Of a DNA stretch of 64,000 nucleotides, positions 34,901 to 42,596 are shown piece by piece. A model generated the notes under the pieces. It was not told the origin of the DNA and did not search any database. It saw only the letters and a program-made list of their open reading frames with translations. A program made the translations under genes and the position numbers. The stretch covers positions 32,687 through 96,686 of the forward strand of contig NZ_BMNT01000039.1 in NCBI RefSeq assembly GCF_014646695.1, read 5' to 3'. The stretch's first letter is position 1, and each line of letters begins with the position of its first letter. Origin of the DNA: Sphaerisporangium melleum (lineage in GTDB: Bacteria; Actinomycetota; Actinomycetes; Streptosporangiales; Streptosporangiaceae).

Positions 34901-35218
34901 CGGCGCGCCGCCCGCGAGGCCGGTGGGGCCGGCGGGCGTCAGGCCGAGGGCGGCGGCGAGGACCGGCGCGGAGGCGGCGAAGGGATGGGCGCGCGGCCCG
35001 CTCCGGCGGCCGGGACTCCCGTCCGGGCGCGGCCGCGGGTGACCGTCACTCGTGGACGGAGCGGGAGGCGCCGCGACGCCGCTCGTGGACGCGGCAGGAC
35101 GCACCTCATCGCCCGGCAGCGTGTCCTCGGCCCATAGCGCGAGGTCGCGGCCGGTCCAGGCCCCGTGGACCACGAGCACTCGACCACCCCCGTCCGCCCG
35201 CGTCACCCGATCACGCAA
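31952..35218 (-). CDS. SNF2-family DNA-dependent ATPase (HepA type)
   Basis: 1088 residues. The first 550 hold the actinobacterial SNF2-associated region, starting [19 protein letters not shown]. The helicase core follows: Walker [11 protein letters not shown] (Lys near 646), CDEAQAIKN (DEAH-like box), [19 protein letters not shown], then the second RecA domain with [53 protein letters not shown] (in segments) and RAFRIGQT. It remodels or translocates on double-stranded DNA. The start at 35218 is uncertain: a GTG at 35179 would start exactly at the conserved N-terminus. A low-complexity insert (about residues 35-75) is Pro/Arg rich. It is co-transcribed with the SWIM gene. Confidence 0.92.
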   Translation of the reverse strand: [1088 protein letters not shown]

Positions 35219-35574
35219 CGACCGGGCGCGCCGGCACCAGCCTGCCCATCGGCCGTCCCACCGGCACCGTTACACGCCGGTACGAACCACGCCTGCCCGC
35301 CGGTGGCTCCGGCCGCTTCCGGCCGCTCTGCCGCCGAGCGCCTCGGCGACCGCCATGCGGCCGGCCTGCGCCGCGACGCCTGCCCGCATCGGCGCGGCGG
35401 CGTGGGACGGCTCTCCCGCTCCGTACGCTACCGGCCCGGCGTCGCCGGCTCGCACACTCGACGCCCCCGGCCCTCCCGCAGGTCGCCACCCGCCCGCCTC
35501 AGGGCCGGCGCCCGGCGCCGCGGAACGGGGCGCTGGGCGTGATGTCGGTTGTGCGGCGACATATGGTGTTGTGC
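35219..35574. other. 356-bp divergent region between the SNF2 gene and mmuM
   Basis: GC-rich and without a supported gene. The only recognisable element is TATGGT at 35562-35567, 7 nt before the proposed mmuM GTG start. A divergent promoter for the SNF2 gene presumably lies toward 35219. Confidence 0.4.
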
Positions 35575-36459
35575 GTGAGTTTCCCGTCCGCTGAGAACGA
35601 CGTCGTCATCCTGGACGGCGGCCTGGCCACGCATCTGGAGGCGCTGGGGTGCGACCTGCGCGATGAGCTGTGGTCGGCCCGGCTGCTGCTGGAGAATCCC
35701 GCCGTCATCCGCCAAGCGCACCTGGACTACTTCGCCGCGGGCGCCGATGTGGCCACGACGGCGAGCTACCAGGCCAGCTTCCCGGCGTTCGTGCGGCGCG
35801 GCCGGGCCCCCGCGGAGGCGCGGGCGCTGATCCAGCTCTCCGTGGAGCTGGCCATCGAGGCGCGGGACGAGGCCGGGGGCGGCCTGGTCGCGGCGAGCGT
35901 CGGGCCGTACGGCGCCTATCTGGCCAACGGGGCCGAGTACACCGGGGACTACGACCTCGGCGAGGACGCGCTGGTCGAGTGGCATCGCCCGCGCTGGGAG
36001 ACGCTCGCCGAGAGCGGCGCGGAGGTGCTCGCCTGCGAGACCATCCCCTCCTTCACCGAGGCGCGGGCCATCGCCCGGCTGCTGGCGGACACGCCGAACG
36101 TGAACGCCTGGGTGAGCTTCTCGTGCCGGGACGGCGACCACCTCGGCGACGGCACCCCGCTCGCCGACTGCGCGGCGCTGTTCGCCGGCAACCCCCAGGT
36201 GGTGGCCGTGGGGGTCAACTGCACGGCGCCGAGCAACGTCAAGAGCCTCATGGGGCACATCAGCGGCATGCCGATCATCGTCTACCCCAACTCGGGAGAG
36301 GACTGGGACGCCGGGAACCGCCGCTGGACGGGCATCTCCGACCCGGTCGAGTTCGGCGCCGCCGCCCGGGAGTGGCGAGCGGCCGGCGCGACGTTCATCG
36401 GCGGATGCTGCCGGACCACCCCCGACCACATCCGGCGCATCAGACACGAAATCGGCTGA
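35575..36459 (+). CDS. mmuM: Homocysteine S-methyltransferase
   Basis: 294 residues. TIM-barrel methyltransferase that uses S-methylmethionine or a similar donor to convert homocysteine to methionine. Motifs: VILDGGLATHLE at the N-terminus, GADVATTASYQASF, and the zinc-binding Cys residues in VGVNCTAP and FIGGCCRTTPDHI. The GTG at 35575 is chosen over in-frame starts at 35539, 35542 and 35563: it begins close to the conserved VILDGG and sits 7 nt after a TATGGT box, which fits a leaderless transcript. The next gene, glxC, begins 151 bp downstream. Confidence 0.9.
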   Translation: MSFPSAENDVVILDGGLATHLEALGCDLRDELWSARLLLENPAVIRQAHLDYFAAGADVATTASYQASFPAFVRRGRAPAEARALIQLSVELAIEARDEAGGGLVAASVGPYGAYLANGAEYTGDYDLGEDALVEWHRPRWETLAESGAEVLACETIPSFTEARAIARLLADTPNVNAWVSFSCRDGDHLGDGTPLADCAALFAGNPQVVAVGVNCTAPSNVKSLMGHISGMPIIVYPNSGEDWDAGNRRWTGISDPVEFGAAAREWRAAGATFIGGCCRTTPDHIRRIRHEIG

Positions 36460-36610
36460 TGTCTCCCCAGGTGGGGCGAGCACCGGACCGCTGGAAGGGA
36501 ATAGTGGCCCACCGGTAACACTGTGGTCATCCATGGGCATCACATCGGCAACATTGCTCCGCTTCACTCCTGACAGGCACCCATACACGGCTGTCAACAG
36601 GAGGCGCGCG

Positions 36611-37351
36611 ATGACGTCCCCGCCGCATCCGCCCGACCAGCGGGCCGGATGGCATGGGGCTCAGCCGGGGACCGTTCTGACCCTGGACGCCGGCGCCCTG
36701 ACCACCCGGGAGATCAACCGCTCGCTGCAGTCGCTGCCGGGCGGCCGGGCCCTCGTGAGCAACCCGGCCGGGCGGCACAACCTCGCGGTCGGCCTGGCCG
36801 CGGCGATCCAGGTGGAGATCGACGGCCCCGCGGGCTTCTACGCGGGCGGGCTGGGCAAAGAGGCCCGGATCACGGTCAACGGGCCCGCAGGGGCGGGTGC
36901 CGGAGAGAACCTCATGTCGGGCGAGGTCCACGTGCGCGGCTCGGCCGGTCGCAGCGCCGCGGCCTCCGCGCGCGGCGGGGTCGTGGTGGTGGACGGCGAC
37001 TGCGTCTCGCACGCCGGCATCTCGCTCAAGGGCGCGACGCTGGCGATCGGCGGCGACGCGGGCGCCTACTGCGGGTTCCTCGCGCAGTCCGGAGTGATCC
37101 TGGTCGGCGGTGACACCGGGCCGTGCCTCGGCGAGTCGCTGATCGAGGCGGTCGTCTACGTCGGCGGGAAGGTCAACGGGCTGGGCAACGGAGCCGTCGT
37201 CGAAGAGATCGACGAGCACGACGTGACGTTCGTGAAGGTCCTCGCCGACGGGTGCGGGTTCGACCACGTGACCCCGGCGAGCGTGACCAAGGTCGTATCC
37301 TCACGCCGTATGTACCGTATGCAAGCCCGGCACGACCACGGGACGTACTGA
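36611..37351 (+). CDS. glxC: GltB domain-3-like protein (GlxC)
   Basis: 246 residues corresponding to the C-terminal beta-helix (GXGXG) domain of the large glutamate synthase subunit. The Gly-rich repeat pattern is visible as GFYAGGLGKEARITVNGPAGAGAG, then GSAGRSAAASARGG, GDAGAYCG and YVGGKVNGLGNG (in segments). Homologous stand-alone subunits belong to GlxBCD or N-methylglutamate synthase (MgsABC) complexes. The ATG at 36611 has AGGAGG 6 nt upstream. It is 6 bp ahead of glxD. No GlxB-type amidotransferase subunit is encoded nearby. Confidence 0.85.
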   Translation: MTSPPHPPDQRAGWHGAQPGTVLTLDAGALTTREINRSLQSLPGGRALVSNPAGRHNLAVGLAAAIQVEIDGPAGFYAGGLGKEARITVNGPAGAGAGENLMSGEVHVRGSAGRSAAASARGGVVVVDGDCVSHAGISLKGATLAIGGDAGAYCGFLAQSGVILVGGDTGPCLGESLIEAVVYVGGKVNGLGNGAVVEEIDEHDVTFVKVLADGCGFDHVTPASVTKVVSSRRMYRMQARHDHGTY

Positions 37352-37357
37352 GCGACC

Positions 37358-38668
37358 ATGAGCCACACCTTCTCCCCCGAGGTGATCGCGCAGATCCAGG
37401 AGCGGGCCAGGCTCGGCGGCGGCGCCGTGCGCGGCCTCGGCGCACGGCGCGCGACGCCCGGATTCGATGACCTGCTCCTGCTGCCCGCCGGCCTGTCCGG
37501 CGCGCCCGACCTCCCCCGCGAACGCTGCGACACCCGCACCATCCTCGGCACGCGGCACGCCGAGGAGCCGGTCGTCCTGGACATCCCGATCACCATCGCC
37601 GGGATGTCGTTCGGCGCCCTGTCGTCCGCCGCCAAGGAGGCGCTCGGCCGGGCGGCCACCATGACCGGCACCTCGACCACGACCGGCGAGGGCGGCATGG
37701 CGCCGGTCGAGCGTGATTCGGCCAAGACGCTGGTCTACCAGTGCCTGCCCTCGCGCTTCGGCTTCGACCCCGACCACCTGCGCGCCGCCGACGCCGTCGA
37801 GATCGTCCTCGGCCAGGGCGCCGTGCCGGGCGGCGGCGGGATGCTGCTCGGCCAGAAGGTCACCACCCCGGTCGCGTTCATGCGCGACCTGCCCGAGGGG
37901 GTCGACCAGCGCACGGCCAGCCGCCATCCCGACTGGGCCGGGCCCGAGGGCCTGCGGGTGAAGATCGAGGAACTGCGCGAGGTCACCGCCTGGCGCATCC
38001 CGGTCTACGTCAAGATCGGCGCCTCCCGGGTCGCCCCGGACGTACGGCACGCGGTGGAGGCCGGCGCCGACGTCATCGTGGTGGACGGCATGCAGGGCGG
38101 CACCGGGGCCGCCGCGGACGTGTTCATCGAGCACACCGGCATCCCGACGCTCGCCGCGACCCGCGTGGCCGCCGACACGCTGCGCACCCTCGGCATGGAC
38201 GGCCAGGTGCAGCTCGTGGTCTCCGGCGGCATCCGCAGCGGCGCCGACGTGGCCAAGGCGCTCGCCCTCGGCGCGGACGCCGTCTCGGTCGGGGTGGCCG
38301 CGCTCATCGCGCTCGGCTGCAACTCCCCCTCCGACGACACCGGCGCCGACGTCAGCCTCGGCTACCGGGCGCTCGGCACCGTCCCCGGCTCCTGCACCGC
38401 CTGCCACACCGGCGGCTGCCCGGTCGGCATCGCCACCCAGGACGACATGCTGGCCGACCGGCTGGACCCGGACTTCGGCGCCGAGCGGGTGGCGAACTTC
38501 CTGCGCGCCCTGACCAAGGAGGCCACGATGCTCGCCCGGGCCTGCGGCAAGTCGTCGGTGCACCAGCTCGGCACCGACGACCTGGTCGCCCTCACGGTGG
38601 AGGCCGCGGCGATGGCCCGCGTCCCCCTGGCCGGCACGTCCTGGATCCCCGGCACCCCGATCACCTGA
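37358..38668 (+). CDS. glxD: FMN-binding glutamate synthase family protein (GlxD)
   Basis: 436 residues, homologous to the central FMN-binding TIM barrel of glutamate synthase. Motifs: FDDLLLLPAGL, ITIAGMSFGALSSAAKEALGRAA, TTTGEGGM, QGAVPGGGGMLLGQKVT, VDGMQGGTGAA, SGGIRSGADVAKALALGADAV and an iron-sulfur-type Cys cluster GSCTACHTGGCPVG (3 Cys). In MgsC-type enzymes this subunit forms the amide-transferring glutamate (or methylglutamate) synthase. It would need ammonia or an amidotransferase partner, which is missing here. Reductant source is unknown. Confidence 0.88.
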   Translation: MSHTFSPEVIAQIQERARLGGGAVRGLGARRATPGFDDLLLLPAGLSGAPDLPRERCDTRTILGTRHAEEPVVLDIPITIAGMSFGALSSAAKEALGRAATMTGTSTTTGEGGMAPVERDSAKTLVYQCLPSRFGFDPDHLRAADAVEIVLGQGAVPGGGGMLLGQKVTTPVAFMRDLPEGVDQRTASRHPDWAGPEGLRVKIEELREVTAWRIPVYVKIGASRVAPDVRHAVEAGADVIVVDGMQGGTGAAADVFIEHTGIPTLAATRVAADTLRTLGMDGQVQLVVSGGIRSGADVAKALALGADAVSVGVAALIALGCNSPSDDTGADVSLGYRALGTVPGSCTACHTGGCPVGIATQDDMLADRLDPDFGAERVANFLRALTKEATMLARACGKSSVHQLGTDDLVALTVEAAAMARVPLAGTSWIPGTPIT

Positions 38669-38741
38669 TCCCGGAAGGCCCCGGCCCATGGCGGCGCCAC
38701 GGTCATCCATCCGTCAAGCCCCTTGATATGATCTTGGTCCC

Positions 38742-38870
38742 GTGAGCATCGAAACAAGTCGCGTCCATGCGTGGACGCGGGCATGCGGACCGGCCGCCGG
38801 CGTCTCCGGCGCCGCCGCCTCGGGGAAACGGGCAGGTTCGCCGCTGACCGGCGGGATCGCCGATGACTGA
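38742..38870 (+). CDS. Possible small ORF overlapping the mscS start
   Basis: A 42-codon ORF starts at GTG 38742, 9 nt after a TATGAT box (38727-38732), and ends at a TGA (38868-38870) that overlaps the mscS ATG region by 8 bp. It encodes a basic, Ala/Gly-rich peptide of no known family. It could be a translated leader or an accidental reading frame. Confidence 0.2.
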   Translation: MSIETSRVHAWTRACGPAAGVSGAAASGKRAGSPLTGGIADD

Positions 38871-39927
38871 CCAGGCCGGCGTCGCAGCCGTTCTCGCCGC
38901 GGTCGCGTGCGTGGTGGGCGGCGTACTCGCCGGCCTCGCGCTGCGCGCCATGTTCGGCCGCCTCGCACGGCGGGCGGCCGGGACGGCGACATCGTGGGAC
39001 GATCTGTGGTGGAACCTGCTGAGAGGCGTCGCACTGCCGGCCACGGCGATCACCGGGGCCTGGTGGGCGGCGGAGCTGCTGCGGCTGCGATCACCGGTCC
39101 GCGAGTTCGTGGACCGCGTCCTGCTCGCGGTGATCGTGCTCACCGTCGCGCTGACGATCGCCGGCCTGGCCGCCGGGCTGGTCCGCTCGATCACCCTCTC
39201 GCGGTCCGGCGTCGCGCAGTCGGCGAGCATCTTCGTCAACGTCACGCGGGTGCTCATCATCGGCGTGGGCGTCCTTGTGCTCCTGCAGAGCATCGGGATC
39301 TCCGTCACTCCGGTGCTGACCGCGCTGGGTGTGGGCGGTCTCGCCATCGCGCTGGCCCTGCAGGACACCTTGGGCAACGTGTTCGCCGGCATCCAGATCC
39401 TGGCCTCCAAGAAGGTGCAGCCGGGCGATTTCGTCCGCCTGGCCAGTGGGGAGGACGGTCACGTCGTCGACATCAACTGGCGCAACACCACCGTCCAGCA
39501 GCTGGCCGGGAACATCGTGATCGTCCCCAACTCCCATCTCGCCGACGCGATCCTGACGAACTACCACCAGCCCCGGCAGGACTCCTCCGTGGTCGTCCAG
39601 GTCGGCGTCGGCTACGACAGCGACCTCGAACTGGTGGAACGCATCACCCTGGAGGTGGGCCGCGAGGTGATGCTCACCGTGGAGGGCGCGGTGCCCGAGC
39701 ACGAGCCGGTCGTCCGCTACCACACCTTCGGCGAGTCGAGCATCGGATTCTCGGTGATCCTGCGGGCGGCCGAGTACACCGCCCGCTACCTCATCATCCA
39801 CGAGTTCATCAAGCGCCTGCACGCGCGTTACCGCGCCGAAGAGATCGAGATCCCGTCCTCGATCCGCACAGTCCTCCTGCCCGGCCCCAAGGACGTCACC
39901 CAGGACCGCGTCACCACCATCGCCTGA
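38863..39927 (+). CDS. MscS-family small-conductance mechanosensitive channel
   Basis: 354 residues. An N-terminal helix and three further hydrophobic segments (about 5-30, 50-72, 85-110, 125-160) lead to the pore-lining helix with the Gly/Ala pattern ALGVGGLAIALALQDTLGNVFAGIQI, the MscS signature. The cytoplasmic domain follows with VQPGDFVRL, VVDINWRNTTVQ and IVIVPNSHLAD. It releases solutes in hypo-osmotic shock. It is preceded by a possible small ORF and has no operon partner. Confidence 0.93.
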   Translation: MTDQAGVAAVLAAVACVVGGVLAGLALRAMFGRLARRAAGTATSWDDLWWNLLRGVALPATAITGAWWAAELLRLRSPVREFVDRVLLAVIVLTVALTIAGLAAGLVRSITLSRSGVAQSASIFVNVTRVLIIGVGVLVLLQSIGISVTPVLTALGVGGLAIALALQDTLGNVFAGIQILASKKVQPGDFVRLASGEDGHVVDINWRNTTVQQLAGNIVIVPNSHLADAILTNYHQPRQDSSVVVQVGVGYDSDLELVERITLEVGREVMLTVEGAVPEHEPVVRYHTFGESSIGFSVILRAAEYTARYLIIHEFIKRLHARYRAEEIEIPSSIRTVLLPGPKDVTQDRVTTIA

Positions 39928-40055
39928 CCCCCCGCCCCCGCTCCGGCGGCCAGGCCACCGGATCACCGACGATCGCGGAGCCGGTGCCGTACCGCCGCCG
40001 GTCAGTGGCCAGGTTCGTCCGCGACCTGACCCGTGGTGTCCGCCGGAGCGGGCGG

Positions 40056-41555
40056 TCAGCCGGTGGAGCGGGCGAGGTCGGGGGTGAGCGGGTCTCGGGC
40101 GGGGCGGGGACGGCCGGGGATGAACGAGGTGATCAGCGCGCCGAGAAGAGCCACCCCGCAGGCGATCAGCAACGCGACCTGAAGGCCCTGCAGGGAAGGC
40201 AGCCGGTAGGGCCCAGAGGTGGTCAGGACCATGTGGGCCAGCACGACGCTGGTGACCGCGCTGGAGGCCGAGGTGCCGATCGAGCGCATGAGGGCGTTCA
40301 GGCCGTTCGCCGCGGCGGTCTCCGAGGGCGGCACCGAGGACATGATCAGCGCGGGCATGGCGGCGTACGCCAGGCCGACACCGGCGGCGGCCACCGACGC
40401 GGCGGCCACCACCTGCCAGACCGAGCGCATCAGGCCGAGCGTGAGGGCGTAACCGGCGGCGATCACCAGCGTGCCGGCGATCAGCGTGACCTTCGGGCCC
40501 CACCTGCGGGACACCTGGGCCGACAGCGGCGACAGCAGCATCATCACCAGGCCGCCCGGCGCCAGGCACAGCCCCGCCTCGACCAGCGACAGGCCGAACC
40601 CGTACCCGGTCTCGGGCGGGCTCTGCAGCAGCGTCGGCAGCACCAGGGACATCGCCAGCATCGCGAAGCCGACCACCACCGAGGCCAGGTTGGTCAGCAG
40701 CACCGGACGGCGGGCCGTGGTGCGCAGATCCACCAGCGGCGCGCGGACCCGCAGCTCCATGAAGCCCCACGCCAGCAGGACGGCCACGGCGGCGGCGAGC
40801 AGGCCCAGGGTCGGCCCGCTCCCCCAGCCCCAGTCGCCGCCCTTGGTGATGGCCAGCAGCAGGCAGATCAGGCCCGCCGACAACCCGATCGCGCCGGGGA
40901 CGTCGAAGCGGCCGCCGGACCGCAGCGGCGACTCGGGGACGACCAGCGCGACCAGCAGCAGGGCGACGGCCCCGACGGCGGCCGACAGCCAGAACAGCAT
41001 GTGCCAGTCGGCGTGCTGGGCGATGAACGCGGCCAGCGGCAGGCCGATCGCCCCGCCGACGCCCAGGGTGGCGCTCATCAGCGCCATGGCCGAGGGGAGC
41101 CGCTCGGGTGGCAGCTCGTCGCGCATGATGCTGATCCCGAGCGGGATCACCCCGATGGAGCAGCCTTGCAGCGTACGCCCGGCGACCACCGGTAGCAGCC
41201 CGGTGGACAGCGCGCACAGCAGGGACCCGGCGACCATGAGGGCGAGGCTGACGAGCAGGACGCGGCGCTTGCCGTACAGGTCGCCGAGCCGCCCGCTGAC
41301 CGGGTTGCAGACCGCGGCCGCGAGCAGGGTGGCGGTGATGATCCAGGAGGCGTTCGCCGGGGTGCTGTTCACCAGGCGGGGCAGGTCGGGGATGAGCGGG
41401 ACGACGATGGTCTGCATCAGCGACACGACGATGCCGCACGAGGCCAGCACCGCCACCACCAGCCCCGGCGCCCGCACCCGGCCCTCCGGTCGCCTCTTTC
41501 CGGCGCCGGAGGCCTCCTCGCCGGTCGTACCGTCCCCCGAAGCCGGTCCACTCAC
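40056..41555 (-). CDS. MFS drug:H+ antiporter-2 family exporter (14-TMS type)
   Basis: 499 residues with 14 apparent transmembrane helices. Motif A of the family appears as GRLGDLYGKRRVLL (about residue 75). LQTIV-type motif D1 (SLMQTIVVPLIPDLP) and PLGISIMRDELPPERL in the antiporter motif region fit the DHA2 group of multidrug exporters. The GTG start at 41555 has GGGGG 5 nt upstream. No regulator is adjacent, so the substrate cannot be inferred. The N-terminus is a 25-residue Gly/Arg-rich cytoplasmic tail. Confidence 0.88.
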   Translation of the reverse strand: MSGPASGDGTTGEEASGAGKRRPEGRVRAPGLVVAVLASCGIVVSLMQTIVVPLIPDLPRLVNSTPANASWIITATLLAAAVCNPVSGRLGDLYGKRRVLLVSLALMVAGSLLCALSTGLLPVVAGRTLQGCSIGVIPLGISIMRDELPPERLPSAMALMSATLGVGGAIGLPLAAFIAQHADWHMLFWLSAAVGAVALLLVALVVPESPLRSGGRFDVPGAIGLSAGLICLLLAITKGGDWGWGSGPTLGLLAAAVAVLLAWGFMELRVRAPLVDLRTTARRPVLLTNLASVVVGFAMLAMSLVLPTLLQSPPETGYGFGLSLVEAGLCLAPGGLVMMLLSPLSAQVSRRWGPKVTLIAGTLVIAAGYALTLGLMRSVWQVVAAASVAAAGVGLAYAAMPALIMSSVPPSETAAANGLNALMRSIGTSASSAVTSVVLAHMVLTTSGPYRLPSLQGLQVALLIACGVALLGALITSFIPGRPRPARDPLTPDLARSTG

Positions 41556-41728
41556 CGACAGCCCCCGATCGTCTTCAGCCGAATATCCGCCAAAGCACGA
41601 TACATACCCTTAGATCACCACGGCCTCCCGCACCCACCCGTCCACATCAGGCCGACCGGACGCGCATCCCTCGTTCCGCCGCCGACCAAAGCCGCCCACC
41701 AGCGATAGCACCGTGTGTCTCAGCGGGC

Positions 41729-41734
41729 TACACT
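41729..41734 (+). promoter_or_regulatory. Candidate -10 box of the vapBC pair
   Basis: TACACT lies 7 nt before the antitoxin ATG at 41742, consistent with a leaderless transcript. A -35 box is not evident. Confidence 0.4.
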
Positions 41735-41741
41735 TGATTCC

Positions 41742-42029
41742 ATGAAAACGATCACACAGAGAGAGTTCCGCAACAACTCTGCGGCCGTGATGGATGCGGT
41801 TGAGGCCGGGGAGGTGTACCACATCACCCGAAACGGCGTTGAAGTGGCCGAGTTGCGGCCCCTTGCTCGCAGACGCCCCCTCACCGCGGAGGAACTCGTC
41901 GCCCGTCACCGCGGGCTGCCACGGGTAGATCACGAGCGCATGCGCCAGGAGGCCGACGAGCTCTTCGGAGACGAGGAGCGCCTGAGCGACGACGACGATC
42001 CCTGGATGCGCGGCCGTGGCCCCGCGTGA
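41742..42029 (+). CDS. vapB: VapB-type (Phd-like) antitoxin
   Basis: 95 residues. The N-terminal Phd/YefM-type domain ([32 protein letters not shown] in segments) binds DNA, and the acidic C-terminus ([18 protein letters not shown]) contacts the toxin. The ATG at 41742 is used. The stop overlaps the toxin start by 14 bp, a typical VapBC arrangement. The complex probably represses its own promoter. Confidence 0.88.
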   Translation: MKTITQREFRNNSAAVMDAVEAGEVYHITRNGVEVAELRPLARRRPLTAEELVARHRGLPRVDHERMRQEADELFGDEERLSDDDDPWMRGRGPA

Positions 42030-42420
42030 CAAGTCGGGGGTGCTGGACACCTGCGCCTACATCGACCTGGGCGTGCTCGACCCGTCCCGGTTGCCGATCC
42101 TTCCTGAGATCACGGCGGTCACCCTCGCCGAACTGCACCAAGGGGTGGCCATGGCCAAAGACGCGGCGACCAGGGCCACCCGCATGGAGGTACTGGGAGC
42201 AGCCGTCACCGACTTCGAACCCTTGCCGTTCGACGGCGACGCCGCCGCCCGCTACGGCACCCTGGTGGCCCTCACGATCGCCGCGGAGCGCAACCCCCGG
42301 CCCCGGAGAATGGACCTGATGATCGCCGCGGTGGCGTCCGTGCGCGGTCTGCCTCTCTACACGCGCAACGCCGATGACTTCAAGGGGCTTGAGAGCCTGC
42401 TCACCGTGGTAGCGGTATGA
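42016..42420 (+). CDS. vapC: VapC PIN-domain toxin
   Basis: 134 residues, PIN-domain ribonuclease. Acidic residues for metal binding are placed as expected: VLDTCAYID (motif 1), TLAELHQGV (Glu), [11 protein letters not shown] (Asp) and YTRNADDF near the C-terminus. The GTG start at 42016 lies within the end of vapB. It is likely a tRNA or rRNA-cleaving growth inhibitor neutralised by VapB. Confidence 0.9.
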   Translation: MAPRDKSGVLDTCAYIDLGVLDPSRLPILPEITAVTLAELHQGVAMAKDAATRATRMEVLGAAVTDFEPLPFDGDAAARYGTLVALTIAAERNPRPRRMDLMIAAVASVRGLPLYTRNADDFKGLESLLTVVAV

Positions 42421-42596
42421 CCTCGCCCCACCGCACCGACGCATCCGCTAGAGGCCGGGCGGTTCATATAGGGATCCACGCTCGGCGAACATTGGTGGCA
42501 CATCGGGTGGCGCGCCGCGTCAGCGGCTCGGCCGGACGCGAGGGCGGGATGCAGACGTTGCCGCCGGCAGAGCCCGCCCTCCTTCGCTGAGGCCGC

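Noticed and set aside
35211..35489. Minus-strand frames in the SNF2/mmuM divergent region
   Set aside because: Arg/Gly-rich composition without domain features; no ribosome-binding site.
36460..36610. Possible GlnR box (GTAAC) upstream of glxC
   Set aside because: Only one half-site is visible at about 36515; the GAAAC partner at the required spacing is absent.
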